Positions 7,534 through 16,800 of a stretch of 64,000 nt of DNA are shown in pieces. The position numbers were made by a program, and so were the translations under genes. The notes below the pieces were generated by a model. That model was not told where the DNA came from. It saw nothing but the letters and a program-made list of their open reading frames with translations, and ran no database searches. This stretch comes from Duganella sp. 1411 (lineage in GTDB: Bacteria > Pseudomonadota > Gammaproteobacteria > Burkholderiales > Burkholderiaceae_D). The DNA lies in the NCBI RefSeq assembly GCF_017833525.1, contig NZ_JAFICD010000001.1, positions 1,240,001 through 1,304,000 of the forward strand, written 5' to 3'. Every line of letters begins with the position of its first letter. Within the stretch, counting starts at the first letter, position 1.

Positions 7534-9138
7534 TCAATGGCCCAGCACCTGCAGTTCCTTGATCGAGCCGCTCCACGACGACGCGCCGGTGCGTCCCGAC
7601 ACCCGCACGCCGGTCACGCCGTTGATGGCCGCGCCGCTGAAGGTGTAGGTCGCGCCGCCGGCGGAGGCGCTGTTCGGATAGGCCGGGCTGACGGCCCAAC
7701 CCGATTCCACCCAGGTCGTGCCGTTGGTTGTGTACTGCAGGCTCACGCCGGCCTCGAAATAGCCGTTGCCGTACGTGTCGATGACGCCGTTGATGAATTT
7801 GGCCGACGAAATGGTCTTGGCCGCAGGGAGCGTCACGCCGGCCGCCTGCCATTTCTGGTTTCCGCCCTCGCCGGCGCCGTTGATCGTCAAGGTGGCGCTG
7901 GTATTGCCATCATTGACCGCCGCCGCTGCCGCCTTGTTGGTGTTGGCGGTGGCGGCGGTGTTGGCGGTCCACACGTAGCCGGTGCCGGTGGTGGCGACGT
8001 TGCCGTCGGTCGTGCCGCCGCCGTTGCCCAAGCCGGCCGACACCGCGCTCCAGAACGTGCCGTCCTCATAGCCCATGGCCCACACGCTGGCGCCGCCGAG
8101 CGCATAGGTGTTCACCAGCGCTGCCTTGGCGGTGACGCTCTGCGCGTCGTCGTACCAGAGCACCGGCTGCTTGTTGGCGGTGGTCCATTCGGTGCCGTCC
8201 GGCTGCTGGACCACCGTTCCCCAGGTGGCGTATGGGGTGGCCGACGCGGTGTCGCGATGCTTGACCGCGCCGTGCGCGGCGATGACATCGTTATAGCCGG
8301 AGACGCCGTTCGTGCCCTTCCAGTAGACCAGGTTCTTGGTGCTGTAGTCATAGCCGTAGGTTGGCAATCCGTGCAGCACCTTGGCCGCCGGCACGCGCGA
8401 GACCGCGTACGCCAGCTTGGACTTCATCCAGTCCAGCCCCGCCTCCGGCCCCGGCCAGGTGGCCGAACTGGAAGACGACCACCCCGGACCGACTTCGTCA
8501 TACGTCATCAGCTGGAAGTAGTCGACCGCCGCGCCGATGGCGGCGTAGTCGTAGCCGGCCAGGTACTCCGGCTGGCCGTCGCCGCTCATCGGCGGAATGC
8601 TGATGATCAGCTTTTTATTCTGGTTGTGCAGCCCAGTGGCCAGCGCGTTGATGAAGGACGTCATCTGCGCCTTCATCCCCGGCTGCACCGCCTCGAGGTC
8701 GATGTCGATGCCGGCGAAGCCGTTGTTCACCGCCAGGTTGACAAGATTGGTCACGGCCGTGGCGCGGCTGGCGGCGCTGGCCAGCAAGCCGTTGCTGACG
8801 GCGGGATCGAAGCCGCCGTACGAATTGCTGTAATCGGAAACGGTCGGATACAGCGGCAGGCTTTTGGCCTTGGCGAAGGCGATGATGCTGTTGGTGGTGG
8901 CGGTCAGGCCGCTGCTGTCGATGCTGCCGTTGGCCAGCATGGCGTAGGACGAACCCAGTCCCACGGCCGACAGGCTGGTGTAATAGGCCTGCAGGTTGGT
9001 GTACGACTGCGCCACCTGGCCGTCGGTGTAGGCCAGCACGAAGGCGGCGGATGCATCTCCGCCGAAGGTGGCGGCAGCCAGCGTGATGGATGCGGCCAGC
9101 ATGCGCAGCCGGGTCGGAACAAGTTTGGTAGCAATCAC
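7534..9138 (-). CDS. Secreted GH18 chitinase with C-terminal carbohydrate-binding-like domain
   Basis: Signal peptide MIATKLVPTRLRMLAASITLAAATFGGDASA, then a GH18 barrel. The catalytic strand reads FAGIDIDLE (Glu at about 149): the catalytic Glu and the two preceding Asp are present, but the first Asp of the usual DGxDxDxE is Ala (about 142). Downstream GH18 signatures are QLMTYDEVGPG and WAMGYEDGTFW. After about residue 375 a linker rich in Ala, Thr and Asn leads to a discoidin-like domain (GVSLQYTTNGTTWVESGW) that probably binds sugar. It follows the TonB receptor gene by 116 bases and precedes the SMP-30 gene by 22 bases. Likely role is extracellular chitin or chitodextrin cleavage, with type II export. 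Confidence 0.9.
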   Translation of the reverse strand: MIATKLVPTRLRMLAASITLAAATFGGDASAAFVLAYTDGQVAQSYTNLQAYYTSLSAVGLGSSYAMLANGSIDSSGLTATTNSIIAFAKAKSLPLYPTVSDYSNSYGGFDPAVSNGLLASAASRATAVTNLVNLAVNNGFAGIDIDLEAVQPGMKAQMTSFINALATGLHNQNKKLIISIPPMSGDGQPEYLAGYDYAAIGAAVDYFQLMTYDEVGPGWSSSSSATWPGPEAGLDWMKSKLAYAVSRVPAAKVLHGLPTYGYDYSTKNLVYWKGTNGVSGYNDVIAAHGAVKHRDTASATPYATWGTVVQQPDGTEWTTANKQPVLWYDDAQSVTAKAALVNTYALGGASVWAMGYEDGTFWSAVSAGLGNGGGTTDGNVATTGTGYVWTANTAATANTNKAAAAAVNDGNTSATLTINGAGEGGNQKWQAAGVTLPAAKTISSAKFINGVIDTYGNGYFEAGVSLQYTTNGTTWVESGWAVSPAYPNSASAGGATYTFSGAAINGVTGVRVSGRTGASSWSGSIKELQVLGH

Positions 9139-9190
9139 GGAAAGTCTCCAGGTTGGGTGGGTTTCGGGAACGACCGGGCGTAGTCCGCCC

Positions 9191-9214
9191 CGGCGGTCCG
9201 CGCACGGACCGCCG
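9191..9214. other. Intercistronic hairpin between receptor and chitinase genes
   Basis: Arms CGGCGGTCCG and CGGACCGCCG are exact complements around CGCA. In the direction of transcription (minus) there is no U-tract, so it is more likely an mRNA-stabilising or partial-termination structure that sets the ratio of receptor to downstream chitinase transcript than a full terminator. Confidence 0.6.
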
Positions 9215-9254
9215 TTTGCTGCATTACCACGGGTGAGTCAGAAGAAGGCGGCGC

Positions 9255-11915
9255 TTACCACTCGGTGCCGACGCGGATGCCGAACATGCGCGGATCGTTG
9301 TACGAAGCCAGGGTGAACGTCGACTGCGGGCCGCCGATGCCGCCCCAGGTCTTGGCGCGCACGTCGCCCACGTTGCGCACGTAAAGCTCGGCGTGCCACG
9401 GGAACCTGGCGCCGCTCGGGGCAGTGAGTCGCAGCGCGGCGTCGACCTGGCTGTAGGCCTTCTGGCCGTCGGACAGGTGCGGCGTATCGAGGTTACGCAG
9501 CGAGAAGTACATCTTGTCCTGCCAGCGCCACTGAACCCACGGCGACAGCGACCAGCCGTCGTTGAAGTAGAAGTCCTGCGAGAAGCTCAGGGCCATGGTC
9601 TTCGGCGGCGAATAAGGCAGATGGTTGCCGACCACGTTGTACGGCCGCAGCTGCGCCAGCGATGGATCGGTGCCGGTGTAATAGTCCGGACATGGCGTCA
9701 CGCCTTGCTTGGCGCGGGCGTCGCAACCGATATCGTCGCTGTAGGTCGGGTAGTCGGCGATCTTCGCGCTCAGCAGCGAGGCCGAATAGCTGATGCGGGC
9801 GTCGCGCCACGGACGGTACTGCCCTTCCAGCTCCAGTCCCTTGATGTCGGCGCGGCCGATATTCTGGGTCGAATACCAACTGATCACCGCATCGCAGGCC
9901 GGATGGTCGGCGTCGCAGGTGCGCTTGCTGCGGCCCACGGTGTGCTGCCCTGTCGCCTGCATGTCCTTGTAGCGGCTGTAGAACACCGTGGCCGACAAGG
10001 TCAGACGGTCGTCCAGCAGCTTGCCCTTGTAGCCCAGTTCCAGATTGGTGACGGTCTCCGGCCGGTACGGCAGGAAGGAGTACTGCGGTCCCGGCGGGCC
10101 GGAGGCGCAATCGTAAGGCTTGCCGTTGGCGTCCAGCTCCGTGCCGCACAGGTTGAAGCGGTCGTTGAAGCCGCCCGCCTTGTAGCCCGTCGACAGCGAG
10201 GTGTAGACCATGTTGCGCGGATCGATCTGCCAGGTCAGGCCCAGGCGGCCGGTGGTTTTGCTCCACGATTCCTCGTGGTTGCTGATCGACGCCGCCGCCG
10301 GGAACACGCCGCTGCCGTAGTAGGCGCCCATGCCCGGCTTGAGCAGGCTCGAATTGACGCCGGTGTAGCCTGGCGTGCCGGGACCGCCCGGATCGAGTAT
10401 GCCGTTGAAGTAGTCCTTGCCGTACGATTCCCAGAACTGGCCATCCTTGTCGGCGCGCTTGTCCTTGCTCATGCGCACGCCGGCGGTGAAGTTCCACGTC
10501 GGCGCGAACTGCCAGTCCGACTGCGCGAACACCGCCTTCGACTCCGATTGGCGATTGGGCTGGTGGTAGAAGTTCGAGTACGGGTAGCCGTTCGGCCCCT
10601 GGTTCAGATAGTCCTGGCCGAAGTCGATGTTGTTCTTCTCCTTCATGTAGAACAGGCCGGCCACGTAGCGCAACGAACCGAAGTTCTGGCGCAGCTGCAG
10701 CTCGTGGACGTCGGAGGCGAACTTCGATCCCATCGTGTAGGTGGCGGCGTCCACCACCGGCCAGTGGTCGCCTCCGGCGGCGGCCGTGGCGTCGACGTCG
10801 GCCTCGATGTTCTGGTAGCCGGCGTCGGTGTCCTGCTGCTGGAAGCGGCGCTGCACCGCGTGCGCGTAGCTATATTCGATATCGGTTTGCTTGTTGAGGC
10901 TCCAGACGATGTTGGAGCGCAGCGTGCGGATCGACATGTCGGTGACGCCCGGCACGTTGATCGATACGTCGTACTTGCCGCCCTTGCAGGCGTACGGCGT
11001 GCCGGCCACCTGCGCGCAGTCCTTGAGGGCCAGGTCGCCGGCATCGTTGTTCTGGTAGTTCTCGTAGGAGACCAGCCATTGCAGGTCTTTGGTGACCTTC
11101 CACAGGCCGGACAGGCGGGCCGCCCACTGGTTGCGGTTGGTGTAGTAGTCGCTCTTGCTCACCGGGTGGTTGCGGCGCTGGTCGGTGTCCGGAATGCCGT
11201 CGGCCGGGAAGCCCTTCGATGGCATGTTGACGTCGTACTTGTCCTGCGTCTGATTGATCCAGCCATCGCGCTTGACGCCCATCGCGGTAAAGCGCAGGGC
11301 CATGTCATCGCTGACCGGGATGTTCTGCACCACGTTCAGCTGGCGTTGGTTGTAGTTGCCCAGGTCTAGTTCGACGCTGCCCTCTTTGCTGCCGATCACC
11401 GGCTTGTTCGGAATGATGTTGATGCTGCCGCCGGTCGAGTTACGGCCGAACAGCGTGCCCTGTGGTCCGCGCAGGATCTCCAGCCGGTCCAGGTCGAACA
11501 GCAGCGCCAGCGCGCCCTGTGGACGCGGCGAGTAAATGCCGGCGATGTGCAGGCCGACGGCCGGGTTGCCGATCTCGGTGAAGTCGGAATTCGACACGCC
11601 CCGGATCGCGATCTGCACCCCCGAGCTGCCGTCGACCGAGCCGCCCAGCTGCAGGTTGGGCACTTCGCCGGACAGCGACTTGACGTTGACCGCGCCCTGG
11701 CGGGTCAGGTCCTCCTGGGTCACGGCGGTCACCGCGACCGGCGTTTTGAGCAGCGATGTGCTGTAACGGGTGGCGGTGACCATCACCTCCTGAATGGTGT
11801 CGGAGGACTTGGGCGTGGCGGCCGTCTCCTGCCCGAAGCCCGGTGCGGCCAATACCGCCAGCGCACCCGCGACCGCGGAGCTGATCAGGGTCTTCCTGCG
11901 ATTCAAATCAAACAT
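9255..11915 (-). CDS. TonB-dependent outer-membrane receptor of the chitin locus
   Basis: 886 residues with signal peptide to about residue 29 (APGFGQE), a TonB-box-like stretch DTIQEVMVTATR, a plug domain (ILRGPQGTLFGRNSTGGSINI) and a long beta-barrel ending in aromatic RMFGIRVGTEW. The family imports ligands across the outer membrane with TonB/ExbBD energy. Neighbouring chitinases and NagX-like proteins suggest chitooligosaccharides as ligand (inference). The promoter region upstream contains the paired TTAC boxes shared with two other operons of this locus. It is the first gene of a run continuing into the chitinase, SMP-30 and gspJK genes. Confidence 0.92.
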   Translation of the reverse strand: MFDLNRRKTLISSAVAGALAVLAAPGFGQETAATPKSSDTIQEVMVTATRYSTSLLKTPVAVTAVTQEDLTRQGAVNVKSLSGEVPNLQLGGSVDGSSGVQIAIRGVSNSDFTEIGNPAVGLHIAGIYSPRPQGALALLFDLDRLEILRGPQGTLFGRNSTGGSINIIPNKPVIGSKEGSVELDLGNYNQRQLNVVQNIPVSDDMALRFTAMGVKRDGWINQTQDKYDVNMPSKGFPADGIPDTDQRRNHPVSKSDYYTNRNQWAARLSGLWKVTKDLQWLVSYENYQNNDAGDLALKDCAQVAGTPYACKGGKYDVSINVPGVTDMSIRTLRSNIVWSLNKQTDIEYSYAHAVQRRFQQQDTDAGYQNIEADVDATAAAGGDHWPVVDAATYTMGSKFASDVHELQLRQNFGSLRYVAGLFYMKEKNNIDFGQDYLNQGPNGYPYSNFYHQPNRQSESKAVFAQSDWQFAPTWNFTAGVRMSKDKRADKDGQFWESYGKDYFNGILDPGGPGTPGYTGVNSSLLKPGMGAYYGSGVFPAAASISNHEESWSKTTGRLGLTWQIDPRNMVYTSLSTGYKAGGFNDRFNLCGTELDANGKPYDCASGPPGPQYSFLPYRPETVTNLELGYKGKLLDDRLTLSATVFYSRYKDMQATGQHTVGRSKRTCDADHPACDAVISWYSTQNIGRADIKGLELEGQYRPWRDARISYSASLLSAKIADYPTYSDDIGCDARAKQGVTPCPDYYTGTDPSLAQLRPYNVVGNHLPYSPPKTMALSFSQDFYFNDGWSLSPWVQWRWQDKMYFSLRNLDTPHLSDGQKAYSQVDAALRLTAPSGARFPWHAELYVRNVGDVRAKTWGGIGGPQSTFTLASYNDPRMFGIRVGTEW

Positions 11916-12089
11916 GCTCTTTCCTCTTGTTGGCGTGACGGACCTGCCGTCATCTCGATTGAAATCCCAACTGCTAGTAGGTGCTTCGCTACGGCGTTTG
12001 CTGCTTGTGTTTAGCGTTTATCCCCAGCCGTGTTTCAACATTAACACCCACTTCGCGGCCACCGCAAATCGCTACACCACGCTCCCATA

Positions 12090-12230
12090 TCCGCCATAAG
12101 TCCTTGAAATTACTGGATATTCCATCAATCAGGCGGGACCTCTCTTACACTTCTTTACGCGCCGATCGGCCACGCCCCCGCCGGCGCCGCGATTGCTAAA
12201 CAATCCATGCAAATCCTTACAATTCATTAC
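12090..12230 (-). promoter_or_regulatory. Promoter region with two TTAC direct-repeat boxes, upstream of the chitin TonB receptor
   Basis: This lies in the 348-base gap 11916-12263. Box A is TTACACTTCTTTAC (12146-12159) and box B is TTACAATTCATTAC (12217-12230); each is two TTAC half-sites exactly 10 bases apart. A short conserved block starting TCCGC (12090) lies 56 bases before box A on the plus strand. The same order recurs before two other minus-strand operons (16801-16929, 21032-21186). Ten-base direct repeats are the usual binding pattern of OmpR-family dimers. A likely -10 lies about 23 bases beyond box A, which would put box A at -35. The remaining 170 bases up to the start codon show no other feature. 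Confidence 0.65.
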
Positions 12231-12255
12231 AGAGATCGTCCCGCGCTTGCAACAC

Positions 12256-12276
12256 AAAACCCGCTAGCGACGCGGG
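12256..12276 (-). terminator. Possible weak intrinsic terminator after the second GH18 gene
   Basis: Read on the minus strand, CCCGC / GCGGG form a 5-bp stem with a 7-base loop, followed by TTTTGTGTT. It overlaps the GH18 stop codon. The stem is short, so this is tentative. Confidence 0.35.
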
Positions 12277-13193
12277 GCTTGCAGCACCATCGGTCCGATC
12301 TTGCGGGCGAACGGCCAGCCCTGACGTTCGTCGGTGGCCAGTTCCCAGTTGAAGGCGCCACGCAAATCCGGGTGGCGGCGCCGCAGTTCGCGCCATGCGG
12401 TGGCGACCTGCGCATCGCTCATGAAGTTGGGCGCGTTGTTGATGCCGAATCCGACCACCACGTGGGAAGCGCCCAGCAGCTCGACCCACTGGTCGACATT
12501 GGCGACGACATAGGCCGGATCGGCCAGATTGGGACCGTCGTAGTATTGCGGCGCGCAGTAGTCGAGCGCACCGGCGCTGAGCATGTCGCGGCAGAAGCGC
12601 TGGTCGATGGCGCTCCACGGCGCCGGCGGCGCGCTGATGATGAAGCCCGGGTACATGCGTTTGAGTTCGAGGCTGATCCAGATCATCTCGGCGGTGTCGG
12701 GACGCTGGTTGGCCTGGAAGGTGTTCCAGTCCAGGCCATCGATGCCGCCGAACCGGCGATACAGGTCGGCGATGCTGGCGATGAAGGCGCGCGACTTGGC
12801 GCGGTTCGGGAAACTCATGCCGTTGCCGTCGCCACCGACCGACAGGATGATCTTGCGGCCCTGTACCTGACGCGCGAACCGCAGGTCGTCATTGAAGTGC
12901 GAGGCGGCGCCCCGGCCGTCGCCCGGCGCGGTCCAGTAGACGGCGCCGGTGGTGCCGGGCGGCCCGCCGACCGGCCGCGCGGCGAACAGGTACACCACGC
13001 TGTAATGCGGATCGATATCGCGCAAGCGCGCCGGCATCTCATGCCATCCGGGGTAGTAGCCGGCGAGCACGCGCGCCGGCAGGCCACCCGGCGCGCCAGG
13101 TCCAGCCGACGGCCCGAATTTTCCCACCGTGCCGCCCACCGCCGCGACGACTGCGCTCACGCACACGCCGGCGGCGGCATGCCGCAATTTCAC
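12264..13193 (-). CDS. GH18-fold protein lacking the catalytic glutamate (pseudo-chitinase)
   Basis: 309 residues with a hydrophobic N-terminal export segment (AAAGVCVSAVVAAVGGTVG), then GH18 features: LAGYYPGWHEMP, KIILSVGGDGNG and the catalytic-strand region GGIDGLDWNTFQ at about 149-160. In this strand the DGxDxDxE pattern reads DGLDWNTF: the third Asp is Asn and the catalytic Glu is Phe (about 159). By family knowledge this should abolish retaining chitinase chemistry, so a chitin-binding or sensing role is more likely. The GTG start at 13193 overlaps the stop of the active chitinase gene (GTGA), so the two are made together. No frameshift or premature stop is seen, so the gene looks maintained. 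Confidence 0.82.
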   Translation of the reverse strand: MKLRHAAAGVCVSAVVAAVGGTVGKFGPSAGPGAPGGLPARVLAGYYPGWHEMPARLRDIDPHYSVVYLFAARPVGGPPGTTGAVYWTAPGDGRGAASHFNDDLRFARQVQGRKIILSVGGDGNGMSFPNRAKSRAFIASIADLYRRFGGIDGLDWNTFQANQRPDTAEMIWISLELKRMYPGFIISAPPAPWSAIDQRFCRDMLSAGALDYCAPQYYDGPNLADPAYVVANVDQWVELLGASHVVVGFGINNAPNFMSDAQVATAWRELRRRHPDLRGAFNWELATDERQGWPFARKIGPMVLQAPRR

Positions 13194-14452
13194 TTTCGTA
13201 CTTCCTGCATCGCGCGCGACAGCGAGAAGGTGGCGTCGTCCTGGTCCAGCGACCATGACATCAGGCCGCGCAAGCCCTGCGCGCGCACGTAGTCGGCTTT
13301 TTCCCGGATCACGCGCGGGTCGTCGTAAGTCCAGAATGTGCCCTGGTCGTAGGTCCACAGCTGCTTGGTGACCGGATGATAGAAGGTGGTCAGGCCGCGC
13401 GCCGCGATGGTCGAATATTGTTCCGCGCCCTCCTCGAAGCCCTGGGCCGCGCCGGTCGCCGGCTGATACAGCCCATTGTTGGCGGGGCCGACGCCGCCCC
13501 AGCCGCGCGCGTAGAACGGCACGCCGACGACGATCTTGGAGGCCGGCACGCCAGCCTTGGTGAAGCGCTTGACGCCCGCCTCCACGCTGCGCGGACTGTC
13601 GTCGCCGCTGGCCGGATCGGTGTACAGATTGGACTGGAAGCCGGTCGGTCCGAGCTTGCTCCAGGCGCCGTGGAAATCGTAGGTCATGAGATTGATCCAG
13701 TCCAGCGAACGGCTGTACGCCGCCGGATCGGTATGGCGCATCTTCTCGTCGGTGCTGTTGACGGCCGCGGTCAGCAAATAGTGCTTGCCGTTGGTCTTGC
13801 CCAGCGCGTCGAGCTGGCGGCGGAACTCCTCCAGCAGCAGCGTGAAGTTGGCCTTGTCGTTCGGTCCCGGATGTTCCCAATCCAGATCGATGCCATCGAA
13901 GACGCCGGCGGCCGCGCCGGCGCCGCCATGGCCGTCCAGCTTGGGCAGGTTGCCACGCAGGTAAAGGTCGATACAGGACGACACCAGCGCGCTGCGCAAG
14001 GCCGGCGTGCCCGCGCCGGCCGGGAAGTGGTGCGACCACTCGCCGCCGCCCAGCGCCACCAGCACCTTCAGTTTCGGGTGGCGCTTTTTCAGTTGCGCCA
14101 GCTGGTTGAAATTGCCGGCCAGCGGCTGGCCGGCCTTGTCGGCGCTGCCGTCGACCGATTCGTCGGCGCTGAAGCGGCGCGCGTAATCGAGCGTCGCGTT
14201 CATGCCGTTGGCGATGTCGTCGATATCGCGCCCGCTGTCGCAGCGCACGCCGCCGTCCGGCATCTTGTAGACGTTTTCAAAGGCGTACACCAGATAGGTG
14301 AAGCCGGCCGCGCCGCCCGCCCGGTCCAGCTGCTTGAGGCGGAAGCCCTTCCCCACGCTCCAGCCAGTGTAGTAGGAACCCACTTCGGCCGCCTGCACCC
14401 CGCCGGCCAGCAAAGTGGCGGCGACGGCCAGGCAAGATAAACGTGTACGCAT
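13190..14452 (-). CDS. Secreted GH18 chitinase
   Basis: 420 residues from ATG 14452, which gives signal peptide MRTRLSCLAVAATLLAGGVQA and has a GAGGA ribosome site; a longer in-frame start at 14497 would run into the upstream gene. The GH18 domain is complete: KVLVALGGGEWS, the perfect catalytic motif FDGIDLDWEHPG (Glu at about 193), WINLMTYDFHGAW and a C-terminal GLMSWSLDQDD strand. It hydrolyses beta-1,4-GlcNAc linkages with substrate assistance. It starts 7 bases after the upstream NagX-like gene and overlaps the downstream pseudo-chitinase by 4 bases, so all belong to one operon. Confidence 0.93.
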   Translation of the reverse strand: MRTRLSCLAVAATLLAGGVQAAEVGSYYTGWSVGKGFRLKQLDRAGGAAGFTYLVYAFENVYKMPDGGVRCDSGRDIDDIANGMNATLDYARRFSADESVDGSADKAGQPLAGNFNQLAQLKKRHPKLKVLVALGGGEWSHHFPAGAGTPALRSALVSSCIDLYLRGNLPKLDGHGGAGAAAGVFDGIDLDWEHPGPNDKANFTLLLEEFRRQLDALGKTNGKHYLLTAAVNSTDEKMRHTDPAAYSRSLDWINLMTYDFHGAWSKLGPTGFQSNLYTDPASGDDSPRSVEAGVKRFTKAGVPASKIVVGVPFYARGWGGVGPANNGLYQPATGAAQGFEEGAEQYSTIAARGLTTFYHPVTKQLWTYDQGTFWTYDDPRVIREKADYVRAQGLRGLMSWSLDQDDATFSLSRAMQEVRK

Positions 14453-14459
14453 GATATCC

Positions 14460-15563
14460 TCAGAGTTTGATGTAGATTTTTCGGCGATCCATCGCATAGG
14501 CCACCAGCCAGCAAGCCAGCATGAACGCCACCGCGAACAGCAAGGAGGCGTTGTACGGCGATGACCACGACAGGAACACGGTTTGATACAGCCAGCGATA
14601 CAGCGTGTCGCCGCCCACGTGCAGGCGCCCCAGCACGATGACCGCCACGTCGGCCAGCAGGTAGATAAAGAGCGTGTTCTTGCCGAACACCTCGAAGAAG
14701 TAGGTGCCGAAGCGCGCTCCGGCCATGTCGATCACGGCCACCAGAACGGCGAGGATGATCAGGTCCCAGCCCACGGTGCAGACGACGAAGCTGCTGGTCC
14801 ACAGCTTCTTGTTAATCGGTAGCAACGCGTCCCATCCATAGGCCAGCACCAGGCACGCCACGCCCGCCGCCACCAGCGTGGCCACGGTGCGAACGCCGGG
14901 GCCTTTGCGCTGCAGCCAGACGGCCGCCGCGTAACCGGCCAGCACGTTGACAATCGACGGCAAGGTGCTGAGTATCCCCTCCGGATCGAAGGCGATGCCC
15001 TCGCCGCGATACATGTGCGGCGCGCCCAGCACGGCCAGGTCCAGCTTGAGCGCCGCGTTGCCGCTCAGTGTGTAGTCGCCGAAGGACGCCAGCATCCACC
15101 AGTAGCCTAGCAAGGCGGCCACGCTGAACGCCGCCGCGCCGCGCAAGCCGCCATAGCGCACGATCAGCGCGGCGAACAGATAGCACAGGCCTATGCGCTG
15201 CAGCACGCCCATGACGCGGGTACCGGAAATCGGCGCCAGCGTGAAGTCGGGATTGAAGAACGGGAACCAGTACAGCAGATAGCCGCACAGGAAAATCAGC
15301 GCGCCGCGCTTGATCACGCGCTGGAGGAAGTAAGCCTCGCCTTGGCCGGCGAACTTCTTCATGCTCAGGCTCACGGCGGCGCCCACCACGAACAAGAACG
15401 ATGGGAACACAAGATCGGTCAGCGTGAAGCCATGCCAGGCGGCGTGTTCGAGCGGGCCATAGCTGCTCTCGCCGCCGGGGGTGTTCACGATGATCATCAG
15501 TGCCAGCGTCAGGCCGCGGAAGACGTCCAGTGCCAGATAGCGTGGGGAAACGGAATTCGACAT
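14460..15563 (-). CDS. NagX-like DUF5009 membrane protein (first of two paralogues)
   Basis: 367 residues with about ten membrane segments and the N-terminal signature RYLALDVFRGLTLALMIIVN plus FTLTDLVFPSFLFVVGAA, typical of the DUF5009/NagX family related to heparan-alpha-glucosaminide N-acetyltransferase. Bacterial NagX proteins sit in N-acetylglucosamine and chitin gene clusters, but their exact reaction is not settled; acetyl transfer or GlcNAc transport across the inner membrane have been proposed. It follows its paralogue by one base and precedes the active chitinase by 7 bases. Confidence 0.85.
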   Translation of the reverse strand: MSNSVSPRYLALDVFRGLTLALMIIVNTPGGESSYGPLEHAAWHGFTLTDLVFPSFLFVVGAAVSLSMKKFAGQGEAYFLQRVIKRGALIFLCGYLLYWFPFFNPDFTLAPISGTRVMGVLQRIGLCYLFAALIVRYGGLRGAAAFSVAALLGYWWMLASFGDYTLSGNAALKLDLAVLGAPHMYRGEGIAFDPEGILSTLPSIVNVLAGYAAAVWLQRKGPGVRTVATLVAAGVACLVLAYGWDALLPINKKLWTSSFVVCTVGWDLIILAVLVAVIDMAGARFGTYFFEVFGKNTLFIYLLADVAVIVLGRLHVGGDTLYRWLYQTVFLSWSSPYNASLLFAVAFMLACWLVAYAMDRRKIYIKL

Positions 15564-15564
15564 C

Positions 15565-16725
15565 TCAGAGTTTCAGTTTGAAGTTATAGGTATTTAAGAC
15601 CGCCACCACCGCCACGACCACGGCGGAGAACAGCAGCGCGAAGGCGATGGCCACACCGCCGTGCATCAGCACCGGCCACCAGCGCAGATGCAGGTAACCC
15701 ATCAGCGTGGCCAGTATCACCGGCAGCAGATAGGTCACCAGCGGATTGGCCGCCGCCGGCTGCACCAGCGCCGTCCAGCGCACGACCTGGCGCATCTCGA
15801 TCAGCCAGTACAGCAGCACGAACAGGCCGCTGCACAAGGCCGCGCAATACAGCGCCCACGGCGGCGTGGCGCCGATTTTGGAGATCGGGTAAAGGTGGTG
15901 CAACAGCCAGGCGGCCAACGCCAGCACCAGCGTCAGCACCGCGCCCGCCGCCAGCCGTTGTGGCGCGCCACCATACCGCGCGCCATCGAAGAACAGCAGC
16001 ACGCATATGGCGCCGCACAACACGATGGAGGTGTGCGTGGCGTGCATGGCGATCACGCCGTTGCCGCCTGCCGCCTGGCTGAACGTGAACCACAGCACAC
16101 AGCCCGCCGCCGCCAGCACCAGCACCGCCATGCGTCCGCGCCCGGCCAGATAAACGATGCTGGCAACCAGATACGCCCAGCCTATGCAACCGAGGATGCC
16201 CCACCACGAGGTCTGCATCCAGTCCTGTCCATCGGGGCCGCCGCGATAGGCCAGCGCCAGCGCCGCGATCGCCGCCGCGCCCAGCCAGCGCAGCCAGCGG
16301 TTGCTGCGCGTGCCCCACACCAGCAAGGCCGCCACGTAAAAGCATAGGGCCCACAGCTGGATGGACATGCCCATGGCCGCTTCGTTATAGCCCTCTTCCG
16401 TGTTGACCATGAACAGGCCGATGACGATCAAGCCGAAGGCGCGCGTGGCGATTTGCCACAAGGTCTGGCGCATGCCGCCTTCGACAGCCAAGCGGTGATT
16501 CAGGCTCAAAGGAATCGACGTGCCGACCACGAACAGGAAGGCCGGGAACACCACGTCGGCAAGGCTCATGCCGTCGACGCTGGCGGCCATGTGCTGGATG
16601 CCATACGGGACGCCGTTGGCGCCGGACAGGCAGTTCACGAACAACATGACGAAGAAGGTCAAACCACGCAGGGCATCGATGGCGATGATGCGTTGGCGCG
16701 GCAGTACGGGGTGGGCAACAGGCAT
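15565..16725 (-). CDS. NagX-like DUF5009 membrane protein (second paralogue, first gene of operon)
   Basis: 386 residues, multi-spanning, with IIAIDALRGLTFFVMLFVNCLSG and MSLADVVFPAFLFVVGTSIPLSLN, the same family signature as the adjacent gene but only moderately similar to it. It is the first gene behind a promoter region carrying the paired TTAC boxes. The stop codon is one base before the next start. The tandem pair may form a heteromer or handle different sugars; this is inference from synteny. Confidence 0.85.
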   Translation of the reverse strand: MPVAHPVLPRQRIIAIDALRGLTFFVMLFVNCLSGANGVPYGIQHMAASVDGMSLADVVFPAFLFVVGTSIPLSLNHRLAVEGGMRQTLWQIATRAFGLIVIGLFMVNTEEGYNEAAMGMSIQLWALCFYVAALLVWGTRSNRWLRWLGAAAIAALALAYRGGPDGQDWMQTSWWGILGCIGWAYLVASIVYLAGRGRMAVLVLAAAGCVLWFTFSQAAGGNGVIAMHATHTSIVLCGAICVLLFFDGARYGGAPQRLAAGAVLTLVLALAAWLLHHLYPISKIGATPPWALYCAALCSGLFVLLYWLIEMRQVVRWTALVQPAAANPLVTYLLPVILATLMGYLHLRWWPVLMHGGVAIAFALLFSAVVVAVVAVLNTYNFKLKL

Positions 16726-16800
16726 GGACGATGTTTTTCCGATCAGAATAGACAGACACTAGCATGCGCCCCGCGCGCCCCGCAACGTCGCTGACCATCA

